Assembly (NCBI RefSeq): GCF_030506285.1 | Contig: NZ_CP119422.1 | Span: forward strand, 3,638,501 to 3,702,500 | DNA: 64,000 bases | Direction: 5' to 3' | DNA from: Catalinimonas niigatensis | GTDB taxonomy: Bacteria; Bacteroidota; Bacteroidia; Cytophagales; Cyclobacteriaceae | Part shown: in pieces, positions 16,557-25,698 of the stretch | How the letters are laid out: each line of letters starts with the position of its first letter | Position numbering within the stretch: position 1 is the first letter of the stretch | Made by a program: the position numbers and the translations under genes | Notes under the pieces: generated by a model | What the model was told of the DNA's origin: nothing | The model's input: only the letters and a program-made list of their open reading frames with translations | Databases searched by the model: none

Positions 16557-18038
16557 TTAATAACCCGGGTTCTGGTCTTCCACACTCATCGCTTCATTGA
16601 AACTTAATTCTTCGGGAGGAATTGGCCATAGGTAATGCTTTTCAGCAATGCTTATCCCTTTGACATCCATAATAGCTTCTGCTGCTCTGCCCGTACGTTT
16701 GAGATCCAGCCAACGTTTGCCCTCAAATTGAAATTCATAAGCATTTTCCTGAAGCACCAGATCCAGAAACGTTTCCGCATCATAATCCTCTATGGAAAAA
16801 TCTACTGAAGAAGGTGAGGATGGGTTCTGACCATAGGCTCTGCGATGCACCTGGTTTAAAGCTTCCATCGTTTCCGGTGTAGGCCCTCCGGCTACTCTGC
16901 TGGCTGCCTCTGCATAGATGAGAAGCACTTCAGCGTATCGATAGATAGGCAGGTCATTTCCCGCACCATTCTGACTCACCGCAGAGGGATCTATATACTT
17001 TTTAGAGACCAAGGTAGTTGAGCCCAATCCAAAATCAATCTGATCCCATAAAGCTTTACGTAAATCCGCATCATCCCAGTTGGTATAAAATGTATTGGCT
17101 GAATCGCTATAGTGCGCATAAGCTCCTCCAAAATTGAACAAGCTTGTGCTGGGATGATTTAAAATCCAGAGCATGAAATTGCCCTGACCTGGATGACGCA
17201 TGTATTTGAAAGAAAAGATTTCTTCAGTGGATGTCAAAATCTCTGGACCAAATAGGTTCCACTGAAGGTCTTCAATTGAGCTTGCCGGAACCAATGCGAA
17301 GCGATTTGAATCCATGACTTCTTTGGCTTTTTGACTGGCTTCCTCAAACCTTTCTAAAGTTAAGTACACATCTGCTAATAATGTTTTAGCGGCATAGGTA
17401 GTCGGTCTTCCGATATTTCCTGGCTCTTCCGGTAAATCATTTTCAGCTTCCATCAAATCAGAAAGGATCAATTCGTATACCTCATCAGCAGTACTTTTAC
17501 TGACATTGATATCAGTCATATTCTCTTCTGTACGCAAGGGTACACCGCCCCAGTTTCTGACCAGATCAAAGTAGGCTAAAGCCCTGAGAAATTTTGCTTC
17601 CGCTACAAATCCATCAACTTCTTCCTGGCTTATTGATGTGCCATCCGGCGCATTTTGGATCACCAGATTGGCATTACGAATACTTTCATAAAAAGCATTC
17701 CAACGACCGGTGCTCACATTAATATTACCGGAATTAAAACCTTCAAAGTCATTGTAGTTGGCCCTGCTTCCTCTTCCATAACCCCAATCCGTATGGGCAT
17801 CAAGTACTGCAATATATTCAGCCCGGTTGAAGCGCATAGGATTATAAATGGCATTCACTCCAGCTTCCACCTCTTCGGGGGTATTATAAAAGTTTTCAGC
17901 AGTAACAGATTTAGGCTCTTCCATCAAGTTATCCTCACAAGCGTATAATGATAGGATTAGGAGTAACAAGGTGCTGTTGTAAGTAAGCCTCTTGGCTGCT
18001 GTTCCGAAGGTATTTCTTAGTAGGTTTAAATTTTTCAT
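16557..18038 (-). CDS. SusD/RagB-family outer-membrane nutrient-binding lipoprotein
   Basis: A 493-residue lipoprotein with lipobox LYAC (Cys34). The family hallmarks are the N-terminal VEAGVNAIYNPM, TPR-like helices with EAKFLRALAYFDLVRNWGGVPL, LLADVYLTLERFEEA, and the C-terminal DLVLQENAYEFQFEGKRWLDLKRTGRA. SusD forms the lid over the SusC pore and captures the ligand at the cell surface. It follows SusC by 18 bp. The cargo cannot be told from sequence. Confidence 0.95.
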   Translation of the reverse strand: MKNLNLLRNTFGTAAKRLTYNSTLLLLILSLYACEDNLMEEPKSVTAENFYNTPEEVEAGVNAIYNPMRFNRAEYIAVLDAHTDWGYGRGSRANYNDFEGFNSGNINVSTGRWNAFYESIRNANLVIQNAPDGTSISQEEVDGFVAEAKFLRALAYFDLVRNWGGVPLRTEENMTDINVSKSTADEVYELILSDLMEAENDLPEEPGNIGRPTTYAAKTLLADVYLTLERFEEASQKAKEVMDSNRFALVPASSIEDLQWNLFGPEILTSTEEIFSFKYMRHPGQGNFMLWILNHPSTSLFNFGGAYAHYSDSANTFYTNWDDADLRKALWDQIDFGLGSTTLVSKKYIDPSAVSQNGAGNDLPIYRYAEVLLIYAEAASRVAGGPTPETMEALNQVHRRAYGQNPSSPSSVDFSIEDYDAETFLDLVLQENAYEFQFEGKRWLDLKRTGRAAEAIMDVKGISIAEKHYLWPIPPEELSFNEAMSVEDQNPGY

Positions 18039-18056
18039 CTCAAGAATATTTTAATA

Positions 18057-21000
18057 CTAGAATCCGGCTCTTAGGCCCACAGTAAATGTTTTGGGAATAG
18101 GATACGTAAAATGATCAATGCCCTGAGAAGTGCCGGTACCTTTTGAATTTACTTCAGGGTCCCACCAGGAATAGTTGGTGATGGTCAGCAAGTTCTGTCC
18201 GCTTACGTAAAGCTTCGCATTTCTGATCCAGTCAATGCCTAAGCTTTCAAATGGTAAATTATAGGCCAGTTCTATGTTTCTGAGCCGCATATACGAACCA
18301 TCTTCTATCCAACGGTCTGAAACCACCGCTGATGTATTTCTGCTGATAATGGGATATTTCGCATTGGGGTTATCCGGTGTCCAGTGGTTGGTAAATACCT
18401 CCCTGGGCATGTTAAGCCCCTGTCCATAATCCAGGGTGACCGGTATTGCACTGGCATTAAAAATATCATTTCCTTGAGATCCCTGTAAGAATAGGTTCAG
18501 CTCAAAATTCTTATAGGACATGCTGGAGTTGAGTCCATAGATAAAACTGGGATTAGGATCTCCGATATAGGTTTTGTCTTCAGCGGTGATTGCTCCATCA
18601 CCATCCACATCTTCTAAGCTGATTTGCCCTTCTTCGTCATAACCATCTTCCACATATCCCCAGAACTGACCAATAGGTCGCCCTTCTCTTAAAATGGTAA
18701 CGTTATCCTGTACCACCAGTACGCCCACATATCCTCCCAGTATATCCTCACCACCTTGCAGCTTGATTACTTTATTACGGTTTAAGGACAGGTTGGCATA
18801 CAGGTCCCACTTAAATTCACCGGTAGTAATTCTGCTGTCTATGCCTAGTTCAAAGCCTTTGTTCTGCACCTGCCCTACATTTTGAATGGTAGAAGTAAAT
18901 CCCATAGAATTGGGGAGCCTTACCGTATTGAGTAAATCGCGGGTATTTTTAATATAGTAGTCGGCAGTGATAAATATCCGGTTTTCCATCAACCCGAAAT
19001 CCAACCCTATGTCAATTTGTTCGGTGGTTTCCCATCTTAGATCTCCCGGCAGTCTGGTACCTGGTGAAAAGGTATTGTACAGCTGGTCATCAAAAACCGT
19101 ATTTCCTGATGATAACAGGTTAAGCGTAGCATAAGGACTGATGGCCTGGCTTCCGGTTAAGCCCCAGCTTGCTCTAAGCTTCATATCTGAAAAAAGGCCA
19201 TTATTTTGCATAAAGCCTTCGTCAGATATTCTCCAGGCTACTGCACCCGATGGAAAGTAACCCCATTTGTTGCCTTCGCTGTATCTTGAAGAGCCATCTG
19301 AACGAAAACTGAAAGTGAATAAGTACCTGTCAAGAAGAGTATAATTGACCCGTCCCAGATATGAGAGCAAAACTGACTTTGAATAAGAGGAAGAAGGGAT
19401 ATTTGGATTTTCTGCAGCACTGAGATCGTGCGTTTCAAAGGCATCGCTCAGAAAACCTACTCCACTGCCTCCCAATGAGGTTGAATCAAAATCCTGATAG
19501 GTAAATCCCGCTACAGCCGAAAAGCTATGCCGCTCATCAATGGTTTTATTATAGCTGATGGTATTCTCACTCAGCAGGCTTCTGAACTGACTGGTACTAA
19601 TGCTGGCACTACCATTGGAATTGAAGAAATCACGGGTAGTATAGGCATCGGTACGGTCATCGCGATTTTCAATACCTCCCGATATCTTGATGGTAATGGC
19701 AGGGAGAGGCTGATAAACAAAAGCTGCATTGGTCAGCACCACATTGGCTTTCGTTTCTGTAAACTGCTCATGGATAAAGTTGAGTGGATTGATAATATCG
19801 GGTGCTACAAAAGGATATTCATTAGCCAGAACAGTATAACTTCCATCCTCATTGTAAGGCCTTGATATGGGTGCCGCTGCTATTGCTGCCCCAATTAATG
19901 ATGTTCCTCTATGTCCGCCATCACTGTCTTTTCTTTCGGTCTTGAGGTAAGAACTAGTACTGCTTACATTGACACTGAGTTTTTCATTGATTTTATGATT
20001 GATATTGGCCCGCAGGGAATAACGATTGTAATCACTTCCCTGAATGATGCCTTCCTGACCAAAGAAACTTCCTCCAACGGAAAACTGTGTTTTTTCATTT
20101 CCTCCGCTGATGCTGAGAGAGGAAGTTTTCATAGGAGCATTTTGAAATACCAGGTCCTGCCAGTCGTATCCCTCACCAAAATTGTTGATCTCTTCTTGCG
20201 TAAAATAAGGATCTATTCCATCGTTTTCAGCCTGCATATTCGCAAGTAAGGCATACTGTTGACCATTCATCAAATCCAGTTTCCTTCTCAGCTTCTGTAC
20301 ACTATAGCTTGTCTCAAAATTAACATTCGTCCGTCCTGCCTTACCTTTTTTAGTTGTGATAATGACCACACCATTGGCTCCCCTTGATCCGTAGATGGCG
20401 GTAGCCGAAGCATCTTTGAGAATTTCAACACTTTCTATATCGGAGTTATTAAGATTGGTGGGGTTGCCTGAAAACGGAAAACCATCAACCACATATAGCG
20501 GCTCATTGCCACCCTGAATAGAACTTGTACCTCGAATACGCACACTCGTTCCCGCCCCTGGCGCTCCGGTAGTTTGCAACACCTGTACCCCTGGCGCTCT
20601 GCCCGAAAGTGATTGCAACATATTTGCCGTAGGGAAAGCATTGATTTGCTCTGATTTTACCTGGGCCACAGAACCTGTCAGGTCACTTTTTTTCTGTGTA
20701 CCATATCCAACCACCACCACCTCAGAAAGGGATTGGATGTCCGGCATGAGAGCAAGATCAATGTTCGTCTGGCTATTAATTGCCACTTCTTCGCTGATAT
20801 AGCCAATGGAAGAAAAAACCAGTGTACGGACTTCATCACTCACAGTTAACCTATAATTTCCATCAGCATCACTGACCGTCCCAACCGTTGTTCCTTTGGC
20901 CAGGATATTGACACCTGGAAGAGGCTCACCGCTTTCTCCGTCAGTCACTTTTCCACTAATATTTTGTTGGACATAACGAATTTGATGCATACTGGAACCC

Positions 21001-21428
21001 AATCTCTCCATGAGTTCAATATTGCCCGGTGAGCGGACGGACGGGTCACTTGTCTTCTCAGGGATTTGCTGAAGCGGTTTAAGGGTAGAATAAATGAGAA
21101 AAGAATTATTGGAATATTTCTCGTAATGAAGGTCAAGAGGTTTAAGTAAGTCCTTCAACATCTCTTCTACATTTTTGCTTTGTTCAAGCTTATCGAGCAG
21201 CTCTTGCTCCACCATCTTTTTATTGATCAGCTGCGGGTCATAATCAAATATGATGGCATATTTACCTTCCAGTCTGTCAAGTACTTCCAGAAGGGTTTGC
21301 TTGTTATCTTGCAGAGGAGGTATTAAAGTATCGTCATATACTCCCGCAAGATGCTGCGCTTTTGCTTGCACTACTAAAATGAATAGCAGCACCGAGAGCA
21401 GACTTAGGTTGCGTATTAGGTTTTTCAT
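18057..21428 (-). CDS. SusC/RagA-family TonB-dependent outer-membrane transporter with STN domain
   Basis: An 1123-residue receptor. A signal peptide ends near VQAKAQ. A secretin/TonB N-terminal (STN) domain spans about residues 38-115, a carboxypeptidase-D-like domain about 155-235 (ISGKVTDGESGEPLPGVNI), then the plug with LSEVVVVGYGTQ, IRGTSSIQGGNEPLYVVDG and GSRGANGVVIITTKKG, and a 22-strand barrel to the end. The STN domain is expected where transport is coupled to a FecR-type anti-sigma factor, and such a gene lies 72 bp upstream. Imports an unknown oligosaccharide or similar ligand with SusD. Confidence 0.96.
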   Translation of the reverse strand: MKNLIRNLSLLSVLLFILVVQAKAQHLAGVYDDTLIPPLQDNKQTLLEVLDRLEGKYAIIFDYDPQLINKKMVEQELLDKLEQSKNVEEMLKDLLKPLDLHYEKYSNNSFLIYSTLKPLQQIPEKTSDPSVRSPGNIELMERLGSSMHQIRYVQQNISGKVTDGESGEPLPGVNILAKGTTVGTVSDADGNYRLTVSDEVRTLVFSSIGYISEEVAINSQTNIDLALMPDIQSLSEVVVVGYGTQKKSDLTGSVAQVKSEQINAFPTANMLQSLSGRAPGVQVLQTTGAPGAGTSVRIRGTSSIQGGNEPLYVVDGFPFSGNPTNLNNSDIESVEILKDASATAIYGSRGANGVVIITTKKGKAGRTNVNFETSYSVQKLRRKLDLMNGQQYALLANMQAENDGIDPYFTQEEINNFGEGYDWQDLVFQNAPMKTSSLSISGGNEKTQFSVGGSFFGQEGIIQGSDYNRYSLRANINHKINEKLSVNVSSTSSYLKTERKDSDGGHRGTSLIGAAIAAAPISRPYNEDGSYTVLANEYPFVAPDIINPLNFIHEQFTETKANVVLTNAAFVYQPLPAITIKISGGIENRDDRTDAYTTRDFFNSNGSASISTSQFRSLLSENTISYNKTIDERHSFSAVAGFTYQDFDSTSLGGSGVGFLSDAFETHDLSAAENPNIPSSSYSKSVLLSYLGRVNYTLLDRYLFTFSFRSDGSSRYSEGNKWGYFPSGAVAWRISDEGFMQNNGLFSDMKLRASWGLTGSQAISPYATLNLLSSGNTVFDDQLYNTFSPGTRLPGDLRWETTEQIDIGLDFGLMENRIFITADYYIKNTRDLLNTVRLPNSMGFTSTIQNVGQVQNKGFELGIDSRITTGEFKWDLYANLSLNRNKVIKLQGGEDILGGYVGVLVVQDNVTILREGRPIGQFWGYVEDGYDEEGQISLEDVDGDGAITAEDKTYIGDPNPSFIYGLNSSMSYKNFELNLFLQGSQGNDIFNASAIPVTLDYGQGLNMPREVFTNHWTPDNPNAKYPIISRNTSAVVSDRWIEDGSYMRLRNIELAYNLPFESLGIDWIRNAKLYVSGQNLLTITNYSWWDPEVNSKGTGTSQGIDHFTYPIPKTFTVGLRAGF

Positions 21429-21500
21429 GTTATTCTTATTAGAGATTGAGTAAGGCGTAGCTCCCTAACCTTCTTGGCGCCGTTCAGGGTAAAGAACTAC

Positions 21501-22529
21501 TTATTCTATTATGATTTTTCTGTCATTTTCAGTGATGTTGAACTGATACAGTTTTTCCATTTTGTCTAATAATACTTTGATTGAGTCACGAGGGTAAGAA
21601 CCGGAGAACCTACGTTCCAGAATAGTTTTATCCTTTAGCTGGATCTCGTAACCATAGGTATGTTCTATCCTTTTAAATATTTTAGAAAGAGGCTCATCAT
21701 CAAAAATAACCAACTCATCTTTCCAGGATATTTTGGTACTGGCATCTACCTGACTAAGCAGTAATTCCTTGTTGTTGTAGCTAAGCATTTCGCCTGGCTT
21801 TAGTACAATGTCTTCCTGCTTCTCTTGTATATCTTTCACCCGTACTACACCCTCATTGAGCACTACCTGTGTGTTTTCATCTCTGCGATTTACACTGAAC
21901 TCAGTTCCTAGAACCTCTACATCCAAAGGACCTGCATGTACAGTAAATTTGATATAAGGGTTTGCTGATGATGGAGTAGTTGAGCCTGAAAGTCTTTTTT
22001 TCACTTTGAAGAAGGCTTCACCCTCCAGCCATACTTCACGTTCAGTTCCTGATTTCCAATTTTCTTCATACCGAAGGGAGGAGTTCGCATTGAGCACAAC
22101 CCATGAACTGTCCGGCAACTGAATCTCCCGCATTTCTCCATACGCAGTAGTCACTGAAGTGTAAGAAGAAGAGTACAACCAGAGGGAAAATATTGCGGAC
22201 CCTAATAAACCTATTGTGATGCTAGCTGCAACTTTCCAAGCTGGGTACTTTACTTTGGAAGTAAGCGTATGCTGCTGTACTTCCTTTTCTTGAATTCCTT
22301 CACTGATGGCCGACCAAACTTTTTTTTCTGCTTGCACATTATGGCCAGTTTCCTTTGGCTGAATTGCTAAAAAAAAATCCCTAGCATCTTCTACGATTGC
22401 CCGATGCTCAGGATGAGAATCTATCCAGTCCTGCCAGTGTTGGGATTCTTCAGACTCTTGTGAAAGTGCCCATTTTCTAAAGCCTGCATCATTAAGTAAT
22501 CGGTTAACTGTTACTGTATCATGTTCCAT
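21501..22529 (-). CDS. FecR-family anti-sigma factor
   Basis: A 342-residue single-pass membrane protein. The cytoplasmic N-terminal region (residues 1-95) carries FecR-N features (FRKWALSQESEESQHWQDWIDSHPEHR), then one membrane span at about 98-118, then the periplasmic FecR domain (YGEMREIQLPDSSWVVLNANSSLRY, WLEGEAFFKV, VEVLGTEFSVN) and a C-terminal DUF4974-like domain that resembles STN. It should hold the upstream ECF sigma factor inactive until SusC signals ligand uptake through its STN domain. Confidence 0.94.
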   Translation of the reverse strand: MEHDTVTVNRLLNDAGFRKWALSQESEESQHWQDWIDSHPEHRAIVEDARDFFLAIQPKETGHNVQAEKKVWSAISEGIQEKEVQQHTLTSKVKYPAWKVAASITIGLLGSAIFSLWLYSSSYTSVTTAYGEMREIQLPDSSWVVLNANSSLRYEENWKSGTEREVWLEGEAFFKVKKRLSGSTTPSSANPYIKFTVHAGPLDVEVLGTEFSVNRRDENTQVVLNEGVVRVKDIQEKQEDIVLKPGEMLSYNNKELLLSQVDASTKISWKDELVIFDDEPLSKIFKRIEHTYGYEIQLKDKTILERRFSGSYPRDSIKVLLDKMEKLYQFNITENDRKIIIE

Positions 22530-22673
22530 TATATCATGCCTTTGCTTTTAAGACAAAACATCATGGATTATTTACCAGGCTATTTCCAAAAAAAATTAAC
22601 TATTACATTTCATCAATTAAGATGAGGGAAATGATATAAGGATAGCAATGATTGGTAAGAATATGTACGAAGT

Positions 22674-23291
22674 TTATAAAAAATAGAGAAGCACAAAACT
22701 GATCGGAAGCAAATAAAACACGAAAGAATCTTTTTGTAGATGTCTGCGCAGCATATTTACTGCCTGATGTGCTGTGTTGTAAACCGTACGGATTTTAAGC
22801 GAAAGCACATCAGCGACTTCAGCCGCACTAAGATCATTGTAATACAATAAATAGATCACTTCTCGTTGCTGATCAGAAAGCTTATCAATAGCCTGCTGTA
22901 AAATTTCTCGCTGCCGGGTATATTGTGCTTCATCATTGAGCTGGTAGCTAAAATTTCTGACTTGATCCAAAGACAAAAAATGCTTGTTTTTTGTTTTGCT
23001 GATTTGGTTAAGCAACTGATTACGAAAAGCCCGAAATAGATAAGCCAGAGGTGCAGATACCTGGGGTAAGCTTTCTCTTTTTTGCCAAAGATTAATAAAT
23101 AGCTCCTGAATTACTTCTTCAACAAGTACCTCTGAAGCCATTTTACAACCGTAACGATATAGCTTTTGAAAAGCATAATGATAAACTTTCTCAAATGAAT
23201 CTCTGTCCCCAGTAAGCATCTGTTCCCATAATCTAGTTATGTTAGTTGTACTTACTGAAGCATTAAAATTTTCATCAGGAAACTCAATCAT
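22674..23291 (-). CDS. ECF RNA polymerase sigma factor of the SusCD locus
   Basis: A 205-residue ECF sigma factor. Region 2 includes FEKVYHYAFQKLYRYGCKM and VIQELFINLWQKRESL; region 4 has DKLSDQQREVIYLLYYNDLSAAEVADVLSLKIRTVYNTAHQAV. The last 17 residues (SFVFYLLPISFVLLYFL) are entirely hydrophobic and could contact the membrane or the FecR protein. It is 144 bp upstream of the fecR-like gene and starts the regulatory cascade of this locus. Confidence 0.93.
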   Translation of the reverse strand: MIEFPDENFNASVSTTNITRLWEQMLTGDRDSFEKVYHYAFQKLYRYGCKMASEVLVEEVIQELFINLWQKRESLPQVSAPLAYLFRAFRNQLLNQISKTKNKHFLSLDQVRNFSYQLNDEAQYTRQREILQQAIDKLSDQQREVIYLLYYNDLSAAEVADVLSLKIRTVYNTAHQAVNMLRRHLQKDSFVFYLLPISFVLLYFL

Positions 23292-23544
23292 ATTTAATTT
23301 TTACAAATAATAAACTAACATCCAAGAATAATTTTATATTATTTGTAATTAATAGTCATTTTTTTCTTGCTTGCTGATTGGAGAGCCTTGACATTCGTCA
23401 AATACCACCTGCCATATTCTAGTTCTCACATCCATTGGCTCACTACTTTTGGAAGACTTCGTTTCTTCCAGCATCTTGTTAAATCATTTTTTATTATTCT
23501 ATACTGAAAGAGCAAGGACTTACGTAGATAAAAAAGTGATATTG

Positions 23545-23791
23545 GGTTTGAGAATCTCCTATTCAGAAAATCTTACAATAATGATTTTATCATGCTGCAA
23601 GCAATACAAATCAACAATCAAATTAGGGTAACAAAAACTGCCAAAATAATCGGTGAGCATGCAATTATTGAATTATAAATTTTTGATAATCAGTATTTTT
23701 AAAAAAATATTCAGAAACCTCTGGCTCTACTGGAAATTCATTTCAAATTTTCAAACCCCTTCAAGTTGCTTTCTGAATGGGTTTTTGTTTT
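23545..23791 (+). repeat. Dispersed intergenic repeat, copy 2, ending in a terminator
   Basis: Aligns by eye with 7438-7700. Matching blocks in the same order are ggtttgagaatctcc, aataatgatttt, ctgcaagcaatacaaatcaa, aaaataatcggt, atttttgataatcagt, and atattcagaaacctctggct. A gap of about 10 bp before aaaataatcgg and others shift frames between copies. Unlike copy 1 it is not downstream of any plus-strand gene. Confidence 0.55.
23753..23791 (+). terminator. Terminator-like stem at the end of repeat copy 2
   Basis: AAACCC pairs with GGGTTT and, inside, TTCA pairs with TGAA after a one-base bulge on each side; a T-rich run (gtttttgtttt) follows. The layout parallels the stem ending copy 1 although the bases differ, suggesting the structure is kept. 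No plus-strand gene precedes it within 600 bp. Confidence 0.6.
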
Positions 23792-23912
23792 AGTAGAAAT
23801 TAATGTGATATGATAATCAAAAAAACATAATCGGTTTTTAACAAAAAAAAATAAGCAATGTTAAGGGAGTATCAGAATGAAATTCATTTTTTAATCTTAA
23901 ACATTTTTTATT

Positions 23913-24122
23913 ATGTCAGTAGTAAAAGTAATTGAAGTAATTGCGGGATCAGAAAAAAGTTTTGATGATGCTACGCAAAAAGCCCTTGAAGAGGCGTCGA
24001 AATCTGTTAAGAACATCAGTTCTATTTACATCAAAGAAATGAAGGCTGATGTTAAGGATAACAAAATTGTGTCCTACGGTGTAAATGCGAAGATTTCTTT
24101 TACAGTAAATGGAAATCAGTAG
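23913..24122 (+). CDS. Dodecin-family flavin-binding protein
   Basis: A 69-residue protein matching dodecin throughout: VVKVIEVIAGSEKSFDDATQKALEEASKSVKNISSIYIKEM, then DNKIVSYGVNAKISFTV. Dodecins form hollow dodecamers that store or buffer flavins (riboflavin, FMN, FAD) in the cytoplasm. The strand-helix-strand-strand order is complete. It stands alone, with a repeat element upstream and a terminator-like stem downstream. Confidence 0.92.
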   Translation: MSVVKVIEVIAGSEKSFDDATQKALEEASKSVKNISSIYIKEMKADVKDNKIVSYGVNAKISFTVNGNQ

Positions 24123-24134
24123 AGCATTTTTTTA

Positions 24135-24172
24135 ATGAAAGGTGGCGGTAAGTGACTGCCGTCTTTCATTCA
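24135..24172 (+). terminator. Terminator-like hairpin after dodecin
   Basis: The stem pairs GAAAG with CTTTC and GGCGGT with ACTGCC around a short loop, with a small bulge. The T-run after it is weak (attcattat), so efficiency is uncertain. Confidence 0.5.
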
Positions 24173-24573
24173 TTATAATAAGATTATTCTACCAAGTGAA
24201 AGTAAGCAGTTCCCCTTGCTTTGGATACTTCCCATTTATCTCAGCTATTTTTTCTAGTTTCCAAAGCCAACCTGTGTTTCAAGCAAGCATGGATAATATT
24301 TATATCAAATATGCTATAATGTAAAGGCTTTTCTAATAAGAAAATCCTGGTATTTTACCACTTGGCTAAATTTGAAAGCATCCATTTGTCTCTAATGCTT
24401 ATCGGGAACGCTTGTGTAACCGGACTACATGCCCTCGCTTCCCCTTACCTTAATTTTCATTTCCTTTAGTGTAAAAAGAGCAACTTTCGCAGCCATTATG
24501 CATGTAGTAATAGTTACTTCTAGAATATATACCCTTTACTTTTATAAATGATTTTTGCTATTCTGAAATTCTT

Positions 24574-24589
24574 ATCGTTATTTTACGAT
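24574..24589. promoter_or_regulatory. ArsR-type operator upstream of arsR
   Basis: ATCGTTATTTTACGAT lies within the longer perfect arms CTTATCGT-tatttt-ACGATAAG (24571-24592), 15 bp before the arsR ATG. A near copy lies before the arsC-like gene. The position and the matching second site point to autoregulation by ArsR. Confidence 0.65.
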
Positions 24590-24603
24590 AAGACTAATAG
24601 ACT

Positions 24604-24933
24604 ATGGGAATCAGCAAGACAGCTGTATTTAATGAACAGCAGAATAAAATCGCTCAGTACGCCAAAGCCCTGGCGCACCCCGCCAGAGTAGCCATTATTG
24701 AGTTTTTACTCAAACACAAGAGCTGTTTTTGTGGTGAACTGGTAGAAGAACTACCTCTTTCACAATCTACTATTTCACAGCATTTGCGCGAGTTGAAGCA
24801 TGCCGGTCTCATCAAAGGAGAAATTGAAGGGCCAAGAATAGGCTATTGTATCCATGAAGAAGCCTGGGAAGAAGCCCGGGATGTGATGCTCAATCTCTAT
24901 GCATCATTTGCTGCTAAAAAAAACTGCTGCTAA
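24604..24933 (+). CDS. arsR: ArsR-family metalloid-responsive repressor
   Basis: A 109-residue winged-helix protein. KALAHPARVAIIEFLLKHKSCFCGELVEELPLSQSTISQHLRELKHAGLI spans the DNA-binding fold. Cys41 and Cys43 (SCFC) sit at the position of the ELCVCDL arsenic site of ArsR, and further cysteines are at 82 and at the C terminus (108, 109). It heads an arsenic operon and has an inverted-repeat operator 15 bp upstream. Confidence 0.93.
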   Translation: MGISKTAVFNEQQNKIAQYAKALAHPARVAIIEFLLKHKSCFCGELVEELPLSQSTISQHLRELKHAGLIKGEIEGPRIGYCIHEEAWEEARDVMLNLYASFAAKKNCC

Positions 24934-24951
24934 AAAAATTTGTATATACTA

Positions 24952-24967
24952 ATCGTAATATTACAAT
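24952..24967. promoter_or_regulatory. Second ArsR-type operator, between arsR and the arsC-like gene
   Basis: ATCGTAATATTACAAT matches the site upstream of arsR at 13 of 16 positions and contains the palindrome GTAATATTAC. It is 26 bp before the next gene. Two sites suggest a separate ArsR-controlled promoter for the downstream genes. Confidence 0.55.
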
Positions 24968-24992
24968 AATACAATTAACCTGGCTTATTCCT

Positions 24993-25688
24993 ATGAAAGC
25001 TTTTTCCTTGACATTGTTCTTACTTTTAATCTTAAATGCGATGACTTCCAAAGAAACTTCTGTAAATCAGCTTAATGCGCCCCTAAAGGCCTATGTACAC
25101 CAAATCATCAGTGAATTTGATCAGATTCCTGAAGAACGCCAAAGCATCTTAGCGGAATTGGCTTTACATGTTACTACCAAGCATGCATCCGGGAAACCTG
25201 CCAGGCTGATTTTTATCTGTACCCACAACTCCCGTCGTAGCCATATGTCGCAGCTCTGGACGCAGGCCGCCGCATATTACTATGGGGTAAAAGATGTAGA
25301 AACGTATTCGGGAGGGACAGAAGCTACTGCTTTTAATCCTCGTGCAGTCAAGGCTATGAAAAAAGCAGGTTTTGGTATCAAAATTCTTCAGGAAGGGGAC
25401 AACCCAATTTATGCTGTGGCTTTTGCCGAAGATGCTTCTAACATTGAAGTCTTTTCCAAAAAATATGATCATGAGGTGAATCCACAGCAGGATTTTGCAG
25501 CCATCATGACCTGTTCGGAGGCTGACAAGAGCTGCCCCTTCATTCCCGGAGCCTCTTTGCGTATTCCTATTCCTTATGATGATCCCAAGGATTATGACGA
25601 AACAGATCAGGAAGAAACCATGTACGATGAGCGCTGTCATCAGATTGCCCGCGAGATGTTTTTTATGATGTCTAAAGTGCAGGTTTAA
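24993..25688 (+). CDS. Arsenate reductase-like low-molecular-weight phosphatase
   Basis: A 231-residue protein of the LMW protein-tyrosine-phosphatase/ArsC fold. The P-loop is C-x5-R: Cys76 to Arg82 in [16 protein letters not shown]. Later motifs are [31 protein letters not shown] with two more Cys, and [13 protein letters not shown], holding the general-acid Asp. In this context it should reduce arsenate to arsenite for export. The first 16 residues are strongly hydrophobic ([13 protein letters not shown]), like a signal peptide, which would be unusual for a cytoplasmic reductase; Met17 at 25041 is an alternative start that removes it. Confidence 0.87.
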   Translation: MKAFSLTLFLLLILNAMTSKETSVNQLNAPLKAYVHQIISEFDQIPEERQSILAELALHVTTKHASGKPARLIFICTHNSRRSHMSQLWTQAAAYYYGVKDVETYSGGTEATAFNPRAVKAMKKAGFGIKILQEGDNPIYAVAFAEDASNIEVFSKKYDHEVNPQQDFAAIMTCSEADKSCPFIPGASLRIPIPYDDPKDYDETDQEETMYDERCHQIAREMFFMMSKVQV

Positions 25689-25698
25689 GCAAAGGTCT

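Larger units (their letters stand above)
23292..23912. other. Divergent intergenic region of about 620 bp between ECF sigma and dodecin genes
   Basis: Contains repeat copy 2 and its terminator (23545-23791), plus the promoters for the sigma factor (minus) and dodecin (plus). A forward open frame at 23449-23631 overlaps the repeat but its frame is not kept in copy 1 beyond a short stretch, so it is not called as a gene. Confidence 0.5.
24123..24603. other. Intergenic stretch of about 480 bp before the arsenic operon
   Basis: Holds a terminator-like stem after dodecin and the arsR operator at its 3' end. Between about 24175 and 24560 no gene, repeat or clear motif was seen; a short forward frame (24142-24324) has no family features. 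Confidence 0.5.

Noticed and set aside
23449..23631. Forward open frame of 60 codons upstream of dodecin
   Set aside because: It overlaps repeat copy 2; only a short piece is legible in copy 1 and the rest is frameshifted, so a gene call is not justified.
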